64,000 nt of DNA from Terrimonas ginsenosidimutans (GCF_022012415.1 NZ_JAKLTR010000006.1:186001-250000); one strand, 5' to 3'. Positions 34,079-43,380 are shown, numbered from the stretch's first letter. A program made the numbers and translations. Notes: generated from the sequence alone by a model not told the origin.

Positions 34079-36028
34079 GTGAATACGAAAAAACAACTAC
34101 CCAAACAGATTTTCCGTGCAAAGATTGACACGACGAAAATCGACAATGAAAACAAGACATTCCCGGTTGTCTTTGCGACGGAAACCCCTGTTTTTCGCAG
34201 GCATTGGGAAGAAAATTTTAATGAAATTCTTTCTTGTAAAAAAGAACACATGCGCACCGAGCGCATGGATAATGGCGTTTGCCCGCTTCTTGATAATCAC
34301 GATATGTATTCTGGCGTGATCCGTCAATATGGCAAGCTCTTGAGCTATGAAATAGTTGACGGGGAAGTGCGTGGCCTTATCCAGTTCTCAAGCCGGGAAG
34401 AATTTAAAGGGGTTTGGGATGATATTGTTTCAGGGATTATTTCCGGCATTTCCGTTCGTTACATTGTTCATACGTATCAACGTGAGATAACAGAAAATAA
34501 GGAAGTGCCTAACTACCGTGCGATTGATTGGGAGCCAACAGAAATTTCCCTGACGCCTGTTCCTGCCGATTATAATAGTTCTATTCGCTCGGAGCAACAG
34601 GAGACTTTTGAAGTGCAAATTCGTAATCTTTCAAATAAAAATTCAGAAACAAATATGAAACCAACGGTAGAGGGTGTACAACCCGACCAAACAAGGACAG
34701 AAGGCGGCGCAACACCTGCGGCCCCTATCGTTCAAACAGTGAATGAAGAAGCGATTCGCGCACAGGCGGCGCAGGCCGAACGTCAGCGTTCTTCCGACAT
34801 TCGTCAGGCTGTAAGGGCGGTTGAATTAGAAGAATCAGTTGCAGATGAATTGATCAACAGCGGTGTAACTATTGATCAGGCGCGCGCTTCAATATTTGAG
34901 AAGGTTGCAGCAAAGAAAACGTCAATCAAACCACAGGGTAATGCGGCAAACGCGTCTGCTTCAGGCGACGAAAGAACGGGAATTCGTGCAGCAATGCAGG
35001 AGGCAATTATCTTCCGTGCTGAACCTGGTTCGGTGAAGCTCTCTGAAAAAGCGCAGGACTTCAGAGGTATGAAAATGTTTGATATTGCCCGTCACTTCTT
35101 GCAGGAAAAAGGCGAAAACCCTTTAAGGTATTCACAGAATGAGACTGTAAAGCGTGCAATTTCTACTACTGATTTGCCGGATCTTTTGACAGATACAACT
35201 TCCCGTCAATTGCGCAAATTCTTTGATGCGCAAAACAGTTCATGGGAATTCCTTGGCACAAGAACTACCGTGTCTGACTTCCGTGAAAAAACCGGTGTTC
35301 AAATTGATGGTGCGGTGACGTTCGACAAAATCGCAGAGAGTGGAGAATACAAGAGCGCAAAAATCCTTCAGAATACAAAAGCAAAGATTTCTGTAGATAC
35401 ATACGGTAAAATCGTAAAGATTACCCGTCAAGCTATCATTAATGATGATCTTGATGCTTTTGCTCGCATTCCCAAAATCATTGCGCAAGGTGCAAGAAAT
35501 CTGCAAGCCTCAATGTTCTGGAATTTGATTACTGGAAACGTTGCTACCCCTGACGGTACTGCCCTTTTCCATGCTGATCACGGCAACCTTGCTGGCGCAG
35601 GAGCTACAATCTCTGAAGCTACTCTGAACGCTGCAATTGTTGCAATGATGAAACAGCAATCACCAGCTAAGGAAGAGCTTGGGCTTACTCCTAAATACCT
35701 GGTTGTGCCAGTAGAATTGCAGACAACCGCGAAAAAATTGATGGCTTCTATTACGGCTACAAAAACCGGCGATGTGAATCCGTTCAACAACGCCTTCGAG
35801 GTTATTTCTGAAGTACGTTTGAGCCGGAACAGCCCTATAGCATGGTATATGTTTGCTGATCCTGCAACTGTTGAGGGGGCTATGTATTGCTATCTCGACG
35901 GTGAAGAAGGTCTTCGCAACGAAGGTCGCGTAAACTTCGACGATGACAGCGTTGAAACAAAATCAAGTCTGGAATTCGGAGTTGCCAACTGGGATTACAG
36001 AGGCGCGTACAAAAATCCGGGTGCGTAA
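34079..36028 (+). CDS. Fused prohead protease and Mu gpT-like major capsid protein
   Basis: The 649-residue protein starts at GTG 34079. Residues 1-185 resemble a U35-type prohead protease (CPLLDNHDMYSGVIRQYGKL with the His, SGIISGISVRYIVHTY with the Ser). Residues ~195-300 are a charged helical scaffold-like region (AQAAQAERQRSSDIRQAVRA). Residues ~310-649 match the Mu gpT capsid family (AQNSSWEFLGTRTTVSDFRE, GTALFHADHGNLAGAG, SLEFGVANWDYRGAYKNPGA). An internal ATG at 34655 (MKPTVEGVQ) could give a separate scaffold-capsid product. The protein would self-process during head maturation. Confidence 0.85.
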   Translation: MNTKKQLPKQIFRAKIDTTKIDNENKTFPVVFATETPVFRRHWEENFNEILSCKKEHMRTERMDNGVCPLLDNHDMYSGVIRQYGKLLSYEIVDGEVRGLIQFSSREEFKGVWDDIVSGIISGISVRYIVHTYQREITENKEVPNYRAIDWEPTEISLTPVPADYNSSIRSEQQETFEVQIRNLSNKNSETNMKPTVEGVQPDQTRTEGGATPAAPIVQTVNEEAIRAQAAQAERQRSSDIRQAVRAVELEESVADELINSGVTIDQARASIFEKVAAKKTSIKPQGNAANASASGDERTGIRAAMQEAIIFRAEPGSVKLSEKAQDFRGMKMFDIARHFLQEKGENPLRYSQNETVKRAISTTDLPDLLTDTTSRQLRKFFDAQNSSWEFLGTRTTVSDFREKTGVQIDGAVTFDKIAESGEYKSAKILQNTKAKISVDTYGKIVKITRQAIINDDLDAFARIPKIIAQGARNLQASMFWNLITGNVATPDGTALFHADHGNLAGAGATISEATLNAAIVAMMKQQSPAKEELGLTPKYLVVPVELQTTAKKLMASITATKTGDVNPFNNAFEVISEVRLSRNSPIAWYMFADPATVEGAMYCYLDGEEGLRNEGRVNFDDDSVETKSSLEFGVANWDYRGAYKNPGA

Positions 36029-36124
36029 TTCTGATCGAATCTAAGTAAACAAAATTAAAAGAATGTTCCGGGGCTGTTGGGCTTGTTAACCTTTAACGGC
36101 CTCGGAATTAAACCTAAAAATAGA

Positions 36125-36451
36125 ATGACAAATTTCGTATCAAACGGAAATAGCCTGCAAGTAAATGCCCCTGTTGGTGGCGTTGTTGGCGGCGAAGCAA
36201 CTATGGTAGGAACCCTTGTTGGTATTCCTGTAACATCTGCCGCTGAAGGTGAGCAATACACGTTAAAGCTGAAGGGCGTGTATTCTGGAGTTAAGAAGAA
36301 GGCCGCTGAAGCTTGGAGCGTCGGCGATAAGCTTTACTTCAACGCTCAAAAAGAGCTTGAAAAAACGGCCGCAAACGGCTCGTTTGCGGGCTTTGCCGCC
36401 GAAAGTGCGCAAGCTGCGGCAGTGGTTGGAACGGTCCTTTTATCGAACTAA
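36125..36451 (+). CDS. DUF2190 family capsid-associated protein
   Basis: The start at ATG 36125 gives 108 residues. It has the DUF2190 pattern: VNAPVGGVVGGEATMVGTLV, a long beta-rich middle, then WSVGDKLYFNAQKELEKTAA and AAVVGTVLLSN. Members decorate or cement phage capsids. It lies directly downstream of the capsid gene. Confidence 0.8.
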   Translation: MTNFVSNGNSLQVNAPVGGVVGGEATMVGTLVGIPVTSAAEGEQYTLKLKGVYSGVKKKAAEAWSVGDKLYFNAQKELEKTAANGSFAGFAAESAQAAAVVGTVLLSN

Positions 36452-36455
36452 AAAA

Positions 36456-36487
36456 CAAAAAGCCCTTCTTCCGGGAAGGGCTTTTTT
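36456..36487 (+). terminator. Intrinsic terminator after capsid genes
   Basis: AAAAAGCCCTTC pairs with GAAGGGCTTTTTT around TTCCGG; the stem is GC-rich and followed by a T run. It ends the head-protein transcript before the head-tail adaptor gene. Confidence 0.85.
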
Positions 36488-36497
36488 GTAAATCCCT

Positions 36498-36851
36498 ATG
36501 AACATTTTCGACGCTATACAAGACACTACGTTTGATATTTCTACCGCTGCATTCGGTTATCCCGCAACTTGGATTCCTACTGGCGAAGCAACGACTTTGG
36601 TCGGTGATGTTTTGTATAAAGACGCATCGCACAAAATGGATATGGATGAATCGGAATTTGAAGTTGAAAAACATGTAATGGAATATAAGCGCGGCGTGTT
36701 CGATGGATTGCAAGCGCGTGTTGATGCAGCCCGGCGTGAAAAGGTTATAATCCAAACTTCGACAAATGTGTTCGAAGAATTTTGGGTTAAAAGGTGTGTT
36801 AAGCTGTATGACGGTAAAACAATTAAAGCGATTCTTCAACCTGTTGCCTGA
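36498..36851 (+). CDS. Head-tail connector protein (gpFII-like)
   Basis: The 117-residue protein contains a stretch (YPATWIPTGEATTLVGDVLY, then VFDGLQARVDAARREKVIIQ) that fits small head-completion proteins between capsid and tail genes. The beta-rich C-terminus VFEEFWVKRCVKLYDGKTIK supports a connector fold. It overlaps the next gene by one base. The call rests on position and size. Confidence 0.6.
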   Translation: MNIFDAIQDTTFDISTAAFGYPATWIPTGEATTLVGDVLYKDASHKMDMDESEFEVEKHVMEYKRGVFDGLQARVDAARREKVIIQTSTNVFEEFWVKRCVKLYDGKTIKAILQPVA

Positions 36852-37339
36852 TGGATTATAGCATAGCAGAAGTAGAAATTGTTGCGTTAATTAACCAGCG
36901 TATACAAGAGCTTGCAAAAGGCGAGGCGTTTGCGGCTTCGGTTATGCCTGACACCGTTGCTGATGCAAAGGAGTATGAAAAGCTTTTCCCTCGCACAGTA
37001 GTCGCGATTACTTACTACGATAGTAACTACGAAAGCCCAAGCGCAACAGGCGATGCGACTGTACAGATGGAAGAAGTCACATTTCGGGCTTTGTTTGAGG
37101 GACAAAAAAGAAATGGTCCTGACGGCGTTTCAGCCTTACGCGCATTAGTTAAGTCGGCGTTATTGGGTAAGCGAATTACAAACTGCGAAAAGTTCATTAT
37201 ATCCGGCAACGGAAACCAGCAATTCGATGGCGGGGAGTGGGTCCCGTATTTAGATTTTCAAACCAAAACAGTAAACATCGAAGAAAGAGTTGAACAAGAT
37301 CTTTTGGGTCCTGAGTTCAAAGATATTTCGATTGCATAA
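36851..37339 (+). CDS. Phage Mu gp37-like tail/connector protein
   Basis: The 162-residue protein matches the Mu Gp37 family pattern: an N-terminal helix (IAEVEIVALINQRIQELAKG), a middle KLFPRTVVAITYYDSNYESP and a C-terminal LDFQTKTVNIEERVEQDL. In Mu this gene lies just before the tail sheath, as here. Its role is head-tail joining or tail termination. Confidence 0.75.
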   Translation: MDYSIAEVEIVALINQRIQELAKGEAFAASVMPDTVADAKEYEKLFPRTVVAITYYDSNYESPSATGDATVQMEEVTFRALFEGQKRNGPDGVSALRALVKSALLGKRITNCEKFIISGNGNQQFDGGEWVPYLDFQTKTVNIEERVEQDLLGPEFKDISIA

Positions 37340-37383
37340 CTGTACTTCTCTCCTATTCAAAATCTAAAACGGACAAATACAAA

Positions 37384-38820
37384 ATGGCACAACAATTCCT
37401 TCACGGTATTGAAACGGTAAACCTAACTACCGGCCCCCGTCCGGTAACTGAAGTGAAGACTGCGGTTATCGGATTGGTTGGGATCGCGCCGACAGGCTTC
37501 GGCAAAGACGTATGTAAACTTATAAAAAATGATGTTGATGCCGCGCAATACGGATCGCCTTTACCTGGCTTCGATATTCCGCAGGCTCTTAGCCAGATCT
37601 TCGCACACAACGCCGGTACTGTGATTGTGGTGAATGTGTTTGATGAAGCTACGCACACGACTGCGGTAGTTGAAGAAGCGAAGACGGTGTTGAACGGCAA
37701 ACTTAAGTTGGGCGCTGCGCCTATCGGTGCTGTAACGATCAAGACTGCCGCAGGTGCTGCAACTGCATACGTAAAGGGAACGGACTATAACCTTGATGTC
37801 TATGGAAATTTCACGGTTATTGCCGGTCGTATTGCGAACAACCTTCAATTGAAGTTTGATTATAAAAAATTGAATTCTGCGGCGGTTAGTACTGCGCATA
37901 TTATCGGTACAGTTGGTGCAGATGGAAACCGTACAGGTATTAAGGCGTTCGATCTTGCTTTTGGTGAATTTGGTTTCCGTCCTAAAATCCTGATTGCACC
38001 GGGAAGAAGTGCGACAAAGGCAATCGCTGACGAACTTCTTTCTTCAGCTGAAAGGATGGTAGGCGTTGCCCTTATCGACAGCGTTAAGGGTGAAGACGTG
38101 CAAACGACTATTTCAAATCGCGGTGATGCAACAAAGGCATTCGGAACCTCCAATAAACGAGCGGTCCTTTGTTATCCTTATTTGAAAGCGTATGACGCAA
38201 GCAAAGACGATGGATTACCCGAGACAGACACAAGGTCTGACTATCCGTTTTCTCCATTCTTGGCCGGGCTGATGGCTTGGGCTGATAATGAATTTGGTTA
38301 CTGGAATTCGCCCTCTAACAATGAATTCAAAGGAGTGTTGGGAATGGAACGCCCTATTTCGGCAAACATTAATGACGCTGATACGGATGCAAACGCTCTC
38401 AACGAAGCGGGTATTGTGACCGTGTTTAACTCATTCGGAACGGGTTTCAAAGCTTGGGGTAACCGCAATGCGTCCTTCCCTATAAACACGCAAACAAACA
38501 ACTTTATCCCTGTCCTGCGCACGCTGGATATGTGGGCTGAAAGTCTTATTCAGGCAAGCATTCCTTTCGTTGATAAGCCTTTGAATCAGGCATTGATCGA
38601 CGACATAAGACAAACGGGCAACGACTTTGCAGCAACTTTAGTAGGCCGGGGCGCATTAACTGAAGGGTCAAATGTTCAGTTCGATCGCGCAAAAAATCCG
38701 AACACGCAGCTTGCAGCGGGTCACGTTGTCTTCTCTTGCATCGAAGATGCGCCAAGCCCTGCGGAGCGCATTACGTTTGAACATACAATTGATATTTCCC
38801 TTAAAGGCCGCTTGCGGTAA
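37384..38820 (+). CDS. Contractile tail sheath protein (FI-like)
   Basis: The 478-residue protein is a P2 FI-type sheath: FLHGIETVNLTTGPRPVTEV near the start, TAVIGLVGIAPTG, GFRPKILIAPGRSATKAIAD and PLNQALIDDIRQTGNDFAAT near the end. It forms the contractile sheath, making the phage a myovirus. It is followed 42 bp downstream by the tube gene. Confidence 0.95.
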   Translation: MAQQFLHGIETVNLTTGPRPVTEVKTAVIGLVGIAPTGFGKDVCKLIKNDVDAAQYGSPLPGFDIPQALSQIFAHNAGTVIVVNVFDEATHTTAVVEEAKTVLNGKLKLGAAPIGAVTIKTAAGAATAYVKGTDYNLDVYGNFTVIAGRIANNLQLKFDYKKLNSAAVSTAHIIGTVGADGNRTGIKAFDLAFGEFGFRPKILIAPGRSATKAIADELLSSAERMVGVALIDSVKGEDVQTTISNRGDATKAFGTSNKRAVLCYPYLKAYDASKDDGLPETDTRSDYPFSPFLAGLMAWADNEFGYWNSPSNNEFKGVLGMERPISANINDADTDANALNEAGIVTVFNSFGTGFKAWGNRNASFPINTQTNNFIPVLRTLDMWAESLIQASIPFVDKPLNQALIDDIRQTGNDFAATLVGRGALTEGSNVQFDRAKNPNTQLAAGHVVFSCIEDAPSPAERITFEHTIDISLKGRLR

Positions 38821-38862
38821 TTGTTCCTTAACCCTTATTAAATAAACTACAATTAAACCGTA

Positions 38863-39384
38863 ATGGACGTTAAAGTAAACAGGGTCACGAACGCCGCCGT
38901 ATATGTAGACGGTCAGGGGTTCATTGGCCGCGCCGAAGAAGTGACCTGCCCGGATATTGCGCCGGTCATGGTCGATCATAAGGGCCTTGGGATGATCGGT
39001 CAATTAGAGCTTCCCGCAGGGCTTCAAAAAATGTCTTCAAAGATCAAGTGGAATGCGCCTTACCTCGAAGTAATGAAGAAAACGCACAACGTATTTCAGT
39101 CGATGCGTTTGCAGGTGAGATCAAGCATTGAGACTTATGAAAACGGGAATCGTATTGCTGAAGCGCCGGTTGTCATCTACATGACGGCCATTCCGAAGAA
39201 AGCAGGCGGATTCGTGTTCAAAGCGCAAGACAATGTTGAACGTGAAGACGAATTCAACGTTACGTCTTATAAACTTGAGGTTGCTGGTATCGAAATCATC
39301 TACGTCGATGTAATGGCAAATATCTGGCGCGTGAATGGGAATGATCAACTCGCAACATATCGCGCTAACCTGGGTATGATCTAA
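38863..39384 (+). CDS. Tail tube protein (FII-like)
   Basis: The 173-residue protein matches P2 FII: VKVNRVTNAAVYVDGQGFIG, CPDIAPVMVDHKGLGMIGQL, PAGLQKMSSKIKWNAPYLEV and VTSYKLEVAGIEIIYVDVMA. It polymerises into the inner tube. Its gene ends six bases before a terminator hairpin. Confidence 0.93.
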   Translation: MDVKVNRVTNAAVYVDGQGFIGRAEEVTCPDIAPVMVDHKGLGMIGQLELPAGLQKMSSKIKWNAPYLEVMKKTHNVFQSMRLQVRSSIETYENGNRIAEAPVVIYMTAIPKKAGGFVFKAQDNVEREDEFNVTSYKLEVAGIEIIYVDVMANIWRVNGNDQLATYRANLGMI

Positions 39385-39389
39385 TAAAA

Positions 39390-39419
39390 ATCAGGCCCCG
39401 TGAAATTCCGGGGCCTGAT
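39390..39419 (+). terminator. Intrinsic terminator after tube gene
   Basis: ATCAGGCCCC (39390-39399) pairs perfectly with GGGGCCTGAT (39410-39419) over a 10-nt loop, followed by CAATTTTC. It lets sheath and tube be made in excess over minor tail proteins. Confidence 0.85.
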
Positions 39420-39452
39420 CAATTTTCAAAGTAACCTATCAATAAAATCAAA

Positions 39453-39794
39453 ATGAAAAAAGTAATCAAGCCTGAAGAAAAAGAATTTGTTGCGCCAACT
39501 AAAGCCGAAGACTTCAACGGAGAAAAAACGATTGAACATACTTACCCGAATGGAAGTAAAGTAATTTTTGTATTGCTAAAAAAGGATCGCATTGCGCGAA
39601 TCAGAGAGGGTAAGGGGTCTGATGTTGAAAAAGCGAACATGGAAGCCGGTGGCGATCAGGCTAAGTATATGACGGCAATGATGGCCGCGACTGTAACCAT
39701 TGACGGGGAAAATGTAAACATGTTTGAATTGAGAGAAGGGCCAATGAGCGACTTCATAAGCATTCAAACATCATTTGCAATGCTAAATTTTTAG
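39453..39794 (+). CDS. Tail assembly chaperone (E-like), short form
   Basis: The 113-residue product lies between tube and tape-measure genes, the standard position of the chaperone pair. It ends TSFAMLNF. The last bases before the TAG stop are A AAT TTT in frame, a canonical -1 slippery heptamer (39785-39791). The protein binds the tape measure during tail assembly. The longer form is made by frameshifting into 39791-39940. Confidence 0.8.
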   Translation: MKKVIKPEEKEFVAPTKAEDFNGEKTIEHTYPNGSKVIFVLLKKDRIARIREGKGSDVEKANMEAGGDQAKYMTAMMAATVTIDGENVNMFELREGPMSDFISIQTSFAMLNF

Positions 39795-39940
39795 TCCGTG
39801 CTGAAGGCATTACGTTTTTAGCACATTATACCAGTACCCCGATAGATACTATTCTTGAGTGGCCGATAAGTAAAATTCAATTCTGGCTACTTAATTCTAT
39901 TGACCTATTTGAAAAACTAAATCCGAAGCAAGAAGACTAA
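39791..39940 (+). CDS. Frameshift extension of tail chaperone (E'-like)
   Basis: This 49-codon frame (TTA at 39791 to TAA 39938-39940) has no start codon and is open exactly from the slippery site to the tape-measure ATG. It reads LVRAEGITFLAHYTSTPIDT and continues EWPISKIQFWLLNSIDLFEK. It is therefore the -1 extension giving a 162-residue long form, as in the E/E' pair of P2. A weak stem (GTGCT/AGCAC) lies just downstream of the slip site. Confidence 0.75.
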   Translation, partial: LVRAEGITFLAHYTSTPIDTILEWPISKIQFWLLNSIDLFEKLNPKQED

Positions 39941-42040
39941 ATGGATGCAGCAATGAAGATCGCGGTTGTATTGACCGCGTTCGATAAAATGAGTTCAATC
40001 GTTGACCGCGCGACTTCAAACGCTGAACGTCGTATGGGGAAATTGATGAAGAAGAATTTTGCAGAGGGCGGCGCTATGATGGCAACCGGTGCGACATTGC
40101 TTAAAAGCCTGCAAAGGCCGGTTTCCGCATACGCAAAACTTGAAGACGCTAACGCAGACCTACAGGCGTCAATGATGGATTCAACAGGGGCAATTGAAAA
40201 GAACTTTGAAGCTGTTTCAAATGTCGCTGAAGGGTTGGGCGATAAGTTACCCGGGACGACAGCCGATTTCTACGAGCTTTTCAAAGCAATGATGGAAAAC
40301 GGTGTTAAGTCTCAAAACATTCTTAACGGCGTTGGTAAGGCTGCGGCATATCTCGCAGTAGATTTGAAAATGCCGATGGCTGCGGCGGGGGAGTTTGCCG
40401 CGCGTATGAAAGAATCTACCGGCGTTGCTGATGAAGAAATGATGGGGTTCCTTGATACTGTCAGCCGACTAAATAGTTTGGGCATTGGTGCGGATGAAAT
40501 GCGTTATGCCTTCTCTCGCGCCTCCGGTACTTTAAAAATGCTTGGACTGCAAGGCTTGCAAGCTTCCAATGACATGGGTGTTTTGTACGCTCAAATGATC
40601 CGCGTAGGCGGTATGAGTGGCGAAACTGCCGGCACTTCGTTTAACAGTATCATTCAAAGCCTACTTGATAAGAAGAAATTTGCTGCGGTTAATGAAGAAG
40701 CAAAAAAGCTTGGGGTTTCCCTTCAGTTTTTTAAAGACGGCAAGTTTCTCGGAGTTGAAAACATGGTTGCTCAATTTGATAAACTTTCAAAATTCGATGT
40801 TAACAAAAGAGCAAACCTTGTTCAACTTATTACTGGCGGGGGGCAGGATGCGCAGGCAGTCAATACTATCATTAGCCAGGGCGTTGCGGGTTTTGCTAAA
40901 CTTAAAGCCGAAATGGAGGCAAAGGCAAGCTTGAATGACAAGGTTAATTTGAAGTTGAAAACGCTGAACGCGATTTGGGAAGCGACGACAGGTACAATCG
41001 AAAACATGTTTGCGGCTTTGGGTGCGGGCTTACGCCCTGTTCTTGGTCCGATCGCTGAAATGATTGGATCTATTGCAGGGAAGCTAAAGGAGTGGCTAAG
41101 TAGTTACCCGGGCCTTGCAAAATTCATTATGGGGGTGGCCGCTCTTGCGGGCGTGTTCCTAACTCTTATGGGAGCTATTAAGATATTGCAGGGCATTCGT
41201 ATTGCAATGGCTTTACTAAATATCACGATGAAGGCAAACCCTATGATATTAATTGCTTCGGGAATCATCCTTGCGGCGGGATTGATTTACGCGAATTGGA
41301 CTGCGATAAAGGATTTCTTCGCTCGCTTGTGGCAATCTATAATCGGAGTATTCAAGGCGGCATGGAGGGTTATTAAGCAGATCATAATGAATCACACCCC
41401 TGCCGGTTTAATCATCCGTAATTGGTCCCGTATTAGTGGGTTCTTTAGTAATCTGTGGAATAATGTAAAGAAAATATTCTCCGCATTTTGGGGATGGCTC
41501 AAGTCTAACGGGCAAATGGTTTTTGACGTTGTTACGTCGCCAATACGGAACGCTTACAATTGGGTAGTGAATTTCGTTAAGGGATTTTACAATGCTGGGA
41601 AGAGCATTGTAATGAACATATACAACGGCATTAAGGATTTCTTTATGTGGCCGGTCAATAAGGTTAAAGACATGGTGGGAAAGATCAGGAAGTATCTGCC
41701 GTTCAGCCCGGCCAAAGAAGGGCCGTTGCGGGATATTCACCGCATCCGTCTTGTTGAAACCATTGCCGAAAGCATTCGCCCGAATTCGCTTGTCGATAAA
41801 ATGCGGAACGTTGCGAAGCTGACATGGGCGGTGATTAACGGGAGATCTGGCGGGCCTGCTTCGGTCCCTTCAATGGTCGGTCGCGGGGGCAGTAGTACGG
41901 TGATCAACTTTGAAATCAATGTTTCCGGGGGGGCCTCCAAGGATGACGGTAGGTTGATTATGGCAGAAATCGAGAAGAAGCTTCCGGGAATGCTGAAGCG
42001 TGTACAAGGTCAGCAAACGCGCGTTAGTTTTAGTAATTAA
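39941..42040 (+). CDS. Tail tape measure protein
   Basis: The 699-residue protein is largely helical and alanine-rich with a hydrophobic central region (LAKFIMGVAALAGVFLTLMG, GIRIAMALLNITMKANPMIL, IASGIILAAGLIYANWTAIK) and ends with a conserved-looking segment (KYLPFSPAKEGPLRDIHR). It sets tail length, which would be fairly short, and enters the host membrane during DNA injection. It starts one base after the chaperone extension. Confidence 0.93.
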   Translation: MDAAMKIAVVLTAFDKMSSIVDRATSNAERRMGKLMKKNFAEGGAMMATGATLLKSLQRPVSAYAKLEDANADLQASMMDSTGAIEKNFEAVSNVAEGLGDKLPGTTADFYELFKAMMENGVKSQNILNGVGKAAAYLAVDLKMPMAAAGEFAARMKESTGVADEEMMGFLDTVSRLNSLGIGADEMRYAFSRASGTLKMLGLQGLQASNDMGVLYAQMIRVGGMSGETAGTSFNSIIQSLLDKKKFAAVNEEAKKLGVSLQFFKDGKFLGVENMVAQFDKLSKFDVNKRANLVQLITGGGQDAQAVNTIISQGVAGFAKLKAEMEAKASLNDKVNLKLKTLNAIWEATTGTIENMFAALGAGLRPVLGPIAEMIGSIAGKLKEWLSSYPGLAKFIMGVAALAGVFLTLMGAIKILQGIRIAMALLNITMKANPMILIASGIILAAGLIYANWTAIKDFFARLWQSIIGVFKAAWRVIKQIIMNHTPAGLIIRNWSRISGFFSNLWNNVKKIFSAFWGWLKSNGQMVFDVVTSPIRNAYNWVVNFVKGFYNAGKSIVMNIYNGIKDFFMWPVNKVKDMVGKIRKYLPFSPAKEGPLRDIHRIRLVETIAESIRPNSLVDKMRNVAKLTWAVINGRSGGPASVPSMVGRGGSSTVINFEINVSGGASKDDGRLIMAEIEKKLPGMLKRVQGQQTRVSFSN

Positions 42041-42128
42041 AATAATATTAAGGGTTTATACGGATGCCGGGCAAAATATTGTTGTTGAGTGGCTTGGGAA
42101 TGTGAAGGGTTTAATTGATTTTTGCCGC

Positions 42129-42255
42129 GCGTAACTCATTTGATTTTTCACGGTTTCCGAATTCCCCGGGGGTTAACTAACTGCCGGGTGAGAGTTTTGG
42201 AAACTCAATACGTAAGCCGTGAGGTCTTATGAGTTACGCAGCACCCGGTATTTTT
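42129..42255 (+). ncRNA. Candidate structured RNA between tape measure and next gene
   Basis: This 127-nt stretch has two alternative folds. In one, GCGTAACTCAT (42129-42139) pairs with ATGAGTTACGC (42229-42239), with an inner TCACGG/CCGTGA stem. In the other, CCGGGTG (42184-42190) pairs with CACCCGG (42242-42248), closing a three-way junction that contains GAGTTT-TGG-AAACTC (42192-42206) and CGTAA/TTACG, directly followed by a run of seven T. The second fold looks like a terminator, the first would prevent it. No known riboswitch class is recognised. Confidence 0.45.
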
Positions 42256-42283
42256 TTACACCATTAACCCCGCCCAAACTTGC

Positions 42284-42532
42284 ATGTCATCCAACGAGAG
42301 AATTTGTGAGGCTCAAAATCCGACCGAAATTTTTTTTGCTTCCACCAACGCAACAGAGGTTGCCTATTTTTTAAATAAAATGCTGAATTCTCATTTGCAG
42401 CATTCTTCCGAAACCTGGTTGCACAAGGATAACGCAGCGTCGATCACTACAGATCTGATAAGCCTTCTGTTCAATCTTGAAAAAACAAACACCGAAGCGT
42501 CGGTACTTTCAAGACATGAACCGGAAAAATAA
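42284..42532 (+). CDS. Small prophage protein of unknown function
   Basis: The 82-residue product (for example TEIFFASTNATEVAYFLNKM, then TTDLISLLFNLEKTNTEA) lies between the structured region and the gpU-like gene. It begins 28 nt after the T-run. Not recognised; retained because the frame is open between close neighbours. Confidence 0.5.
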   Translation: MSSNERICEAQNPTEIFFASTNATEVAYFLNKMLNSHLQHSSETWLHKDNAASITTDLISLLFNLEKTNTEASVLSRHEPEK

Positions 42533-42537
42533 ATAGC

Positions 42538-43380
42538 ATGTTCGCACAGTTAGGAAGTATTCAATTTGAAAATCTTAAGACCCCAACCGACTATCAAAGA
42601 TCAGGCGAAGCGATTTACGCAGAACATGCGTTAATTGAAGGTAAACCCGTGCTTCAGGCAACAGGTTTGGCGCTTGATGAAATAAACCTTTCCATTCGTT
42701 TTGATGTTTCTTTTTGCAATCCGAAGAATGAGATTGATGCAATGAGGGCTGCAAAAGATTCGCGTGAAATCCTTCCTTTGTTGTGGGGTAATGGCATCCT
42801 TCAGGGGAATTATGTTATAACTACAATGAGCGAAAATATTACCAACGCAGATCCGCAGGGGAATATATTTTGCGCTGAAGTCCAAATTGTGTTACGCGAA
42901 TACGTTGTTAAAGATAAAGTTCAACAGGCGCAGGAAGAAACAAAAAAAGACGCTAAGGCGGTTGGAGATAAAAAGCCGACTGCGAAGAAAAAGGCTAACC
43001 CTCCTACATGCCCGCAACAAATAACAGCATTGGTAACAAAAATTGAAAATCACGGCGCGGCGGTTAATCGTGTTATTATGGAGGGCGGCGGTGCGTTTAT
43101 CCCGTCTAATAAAATGGTGATGACTTCGCACTTGAATTTCATTATTGATATTGCTACTGAGATTAAGAACAGAACAAACGATCCGAGTAGTTGCGCATAC
43201 AACAAGATAGATCTTCGAAATTGGGCGATCACCGTAGACGGTCGCGCTCAAACAATGAAGCACGGGGTTTTGAATGACGGCGACGACCTTAATAATGACA
43301 ACTCAAATCTTCAAGCTGCAATCAAATCGCTGAAGGCGGCAGCACGTTCATTTGTTAATCAATCAATCACCCGCAAATAA
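42538..43380 (+). CDS. Tail protein GpU-like
   Basis: The 280-residue protein has an N-terminal GpU domain (residues 1-125): FAQLGSIQFENLKTPTDYQR, REILPLLWGNGILQGNYVIT and a final CAEVQIVLREYV. GpU caps the tail tube in P2. A C-terminal extension beyond ~130 is not part of canonical GpU (KKDAKAVGDKKPTAKKKANP linker, then a helical part) and is unexplained. It overlaps the GpX gene by one base. Confidence 0.82.
   Translation: MFAQLGSIQFENLKTPTDYQRSGEAIYAEHALIEGKPVLQATGLALDEINLSIRFDVSFCNPKNEIDAMRAAKDSREILPLLWGNGILQGNYVITTMSENITNADPQGNIFCAEVQIVLREYVVKDKVQQAQEETKKDAKAVGDKKPTAKKKANPPTCPQQITALVTKIENHGAAVNRVIMEGGGAFIPSNKMVMTSHLNFIIDIATEIKNRTNDPSSCAYNKIDLRNWAITVDGRAQTMKHGVLNDGDDLNNDNSNLQAAIKSLKAAARSFVNQSITRK

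Noticed and set aside
42129-42255. Hammerhead, twister or known riboswitch
   Set aside because: The conserved cores (CUGAUGA...GAAA and similar) are absent.
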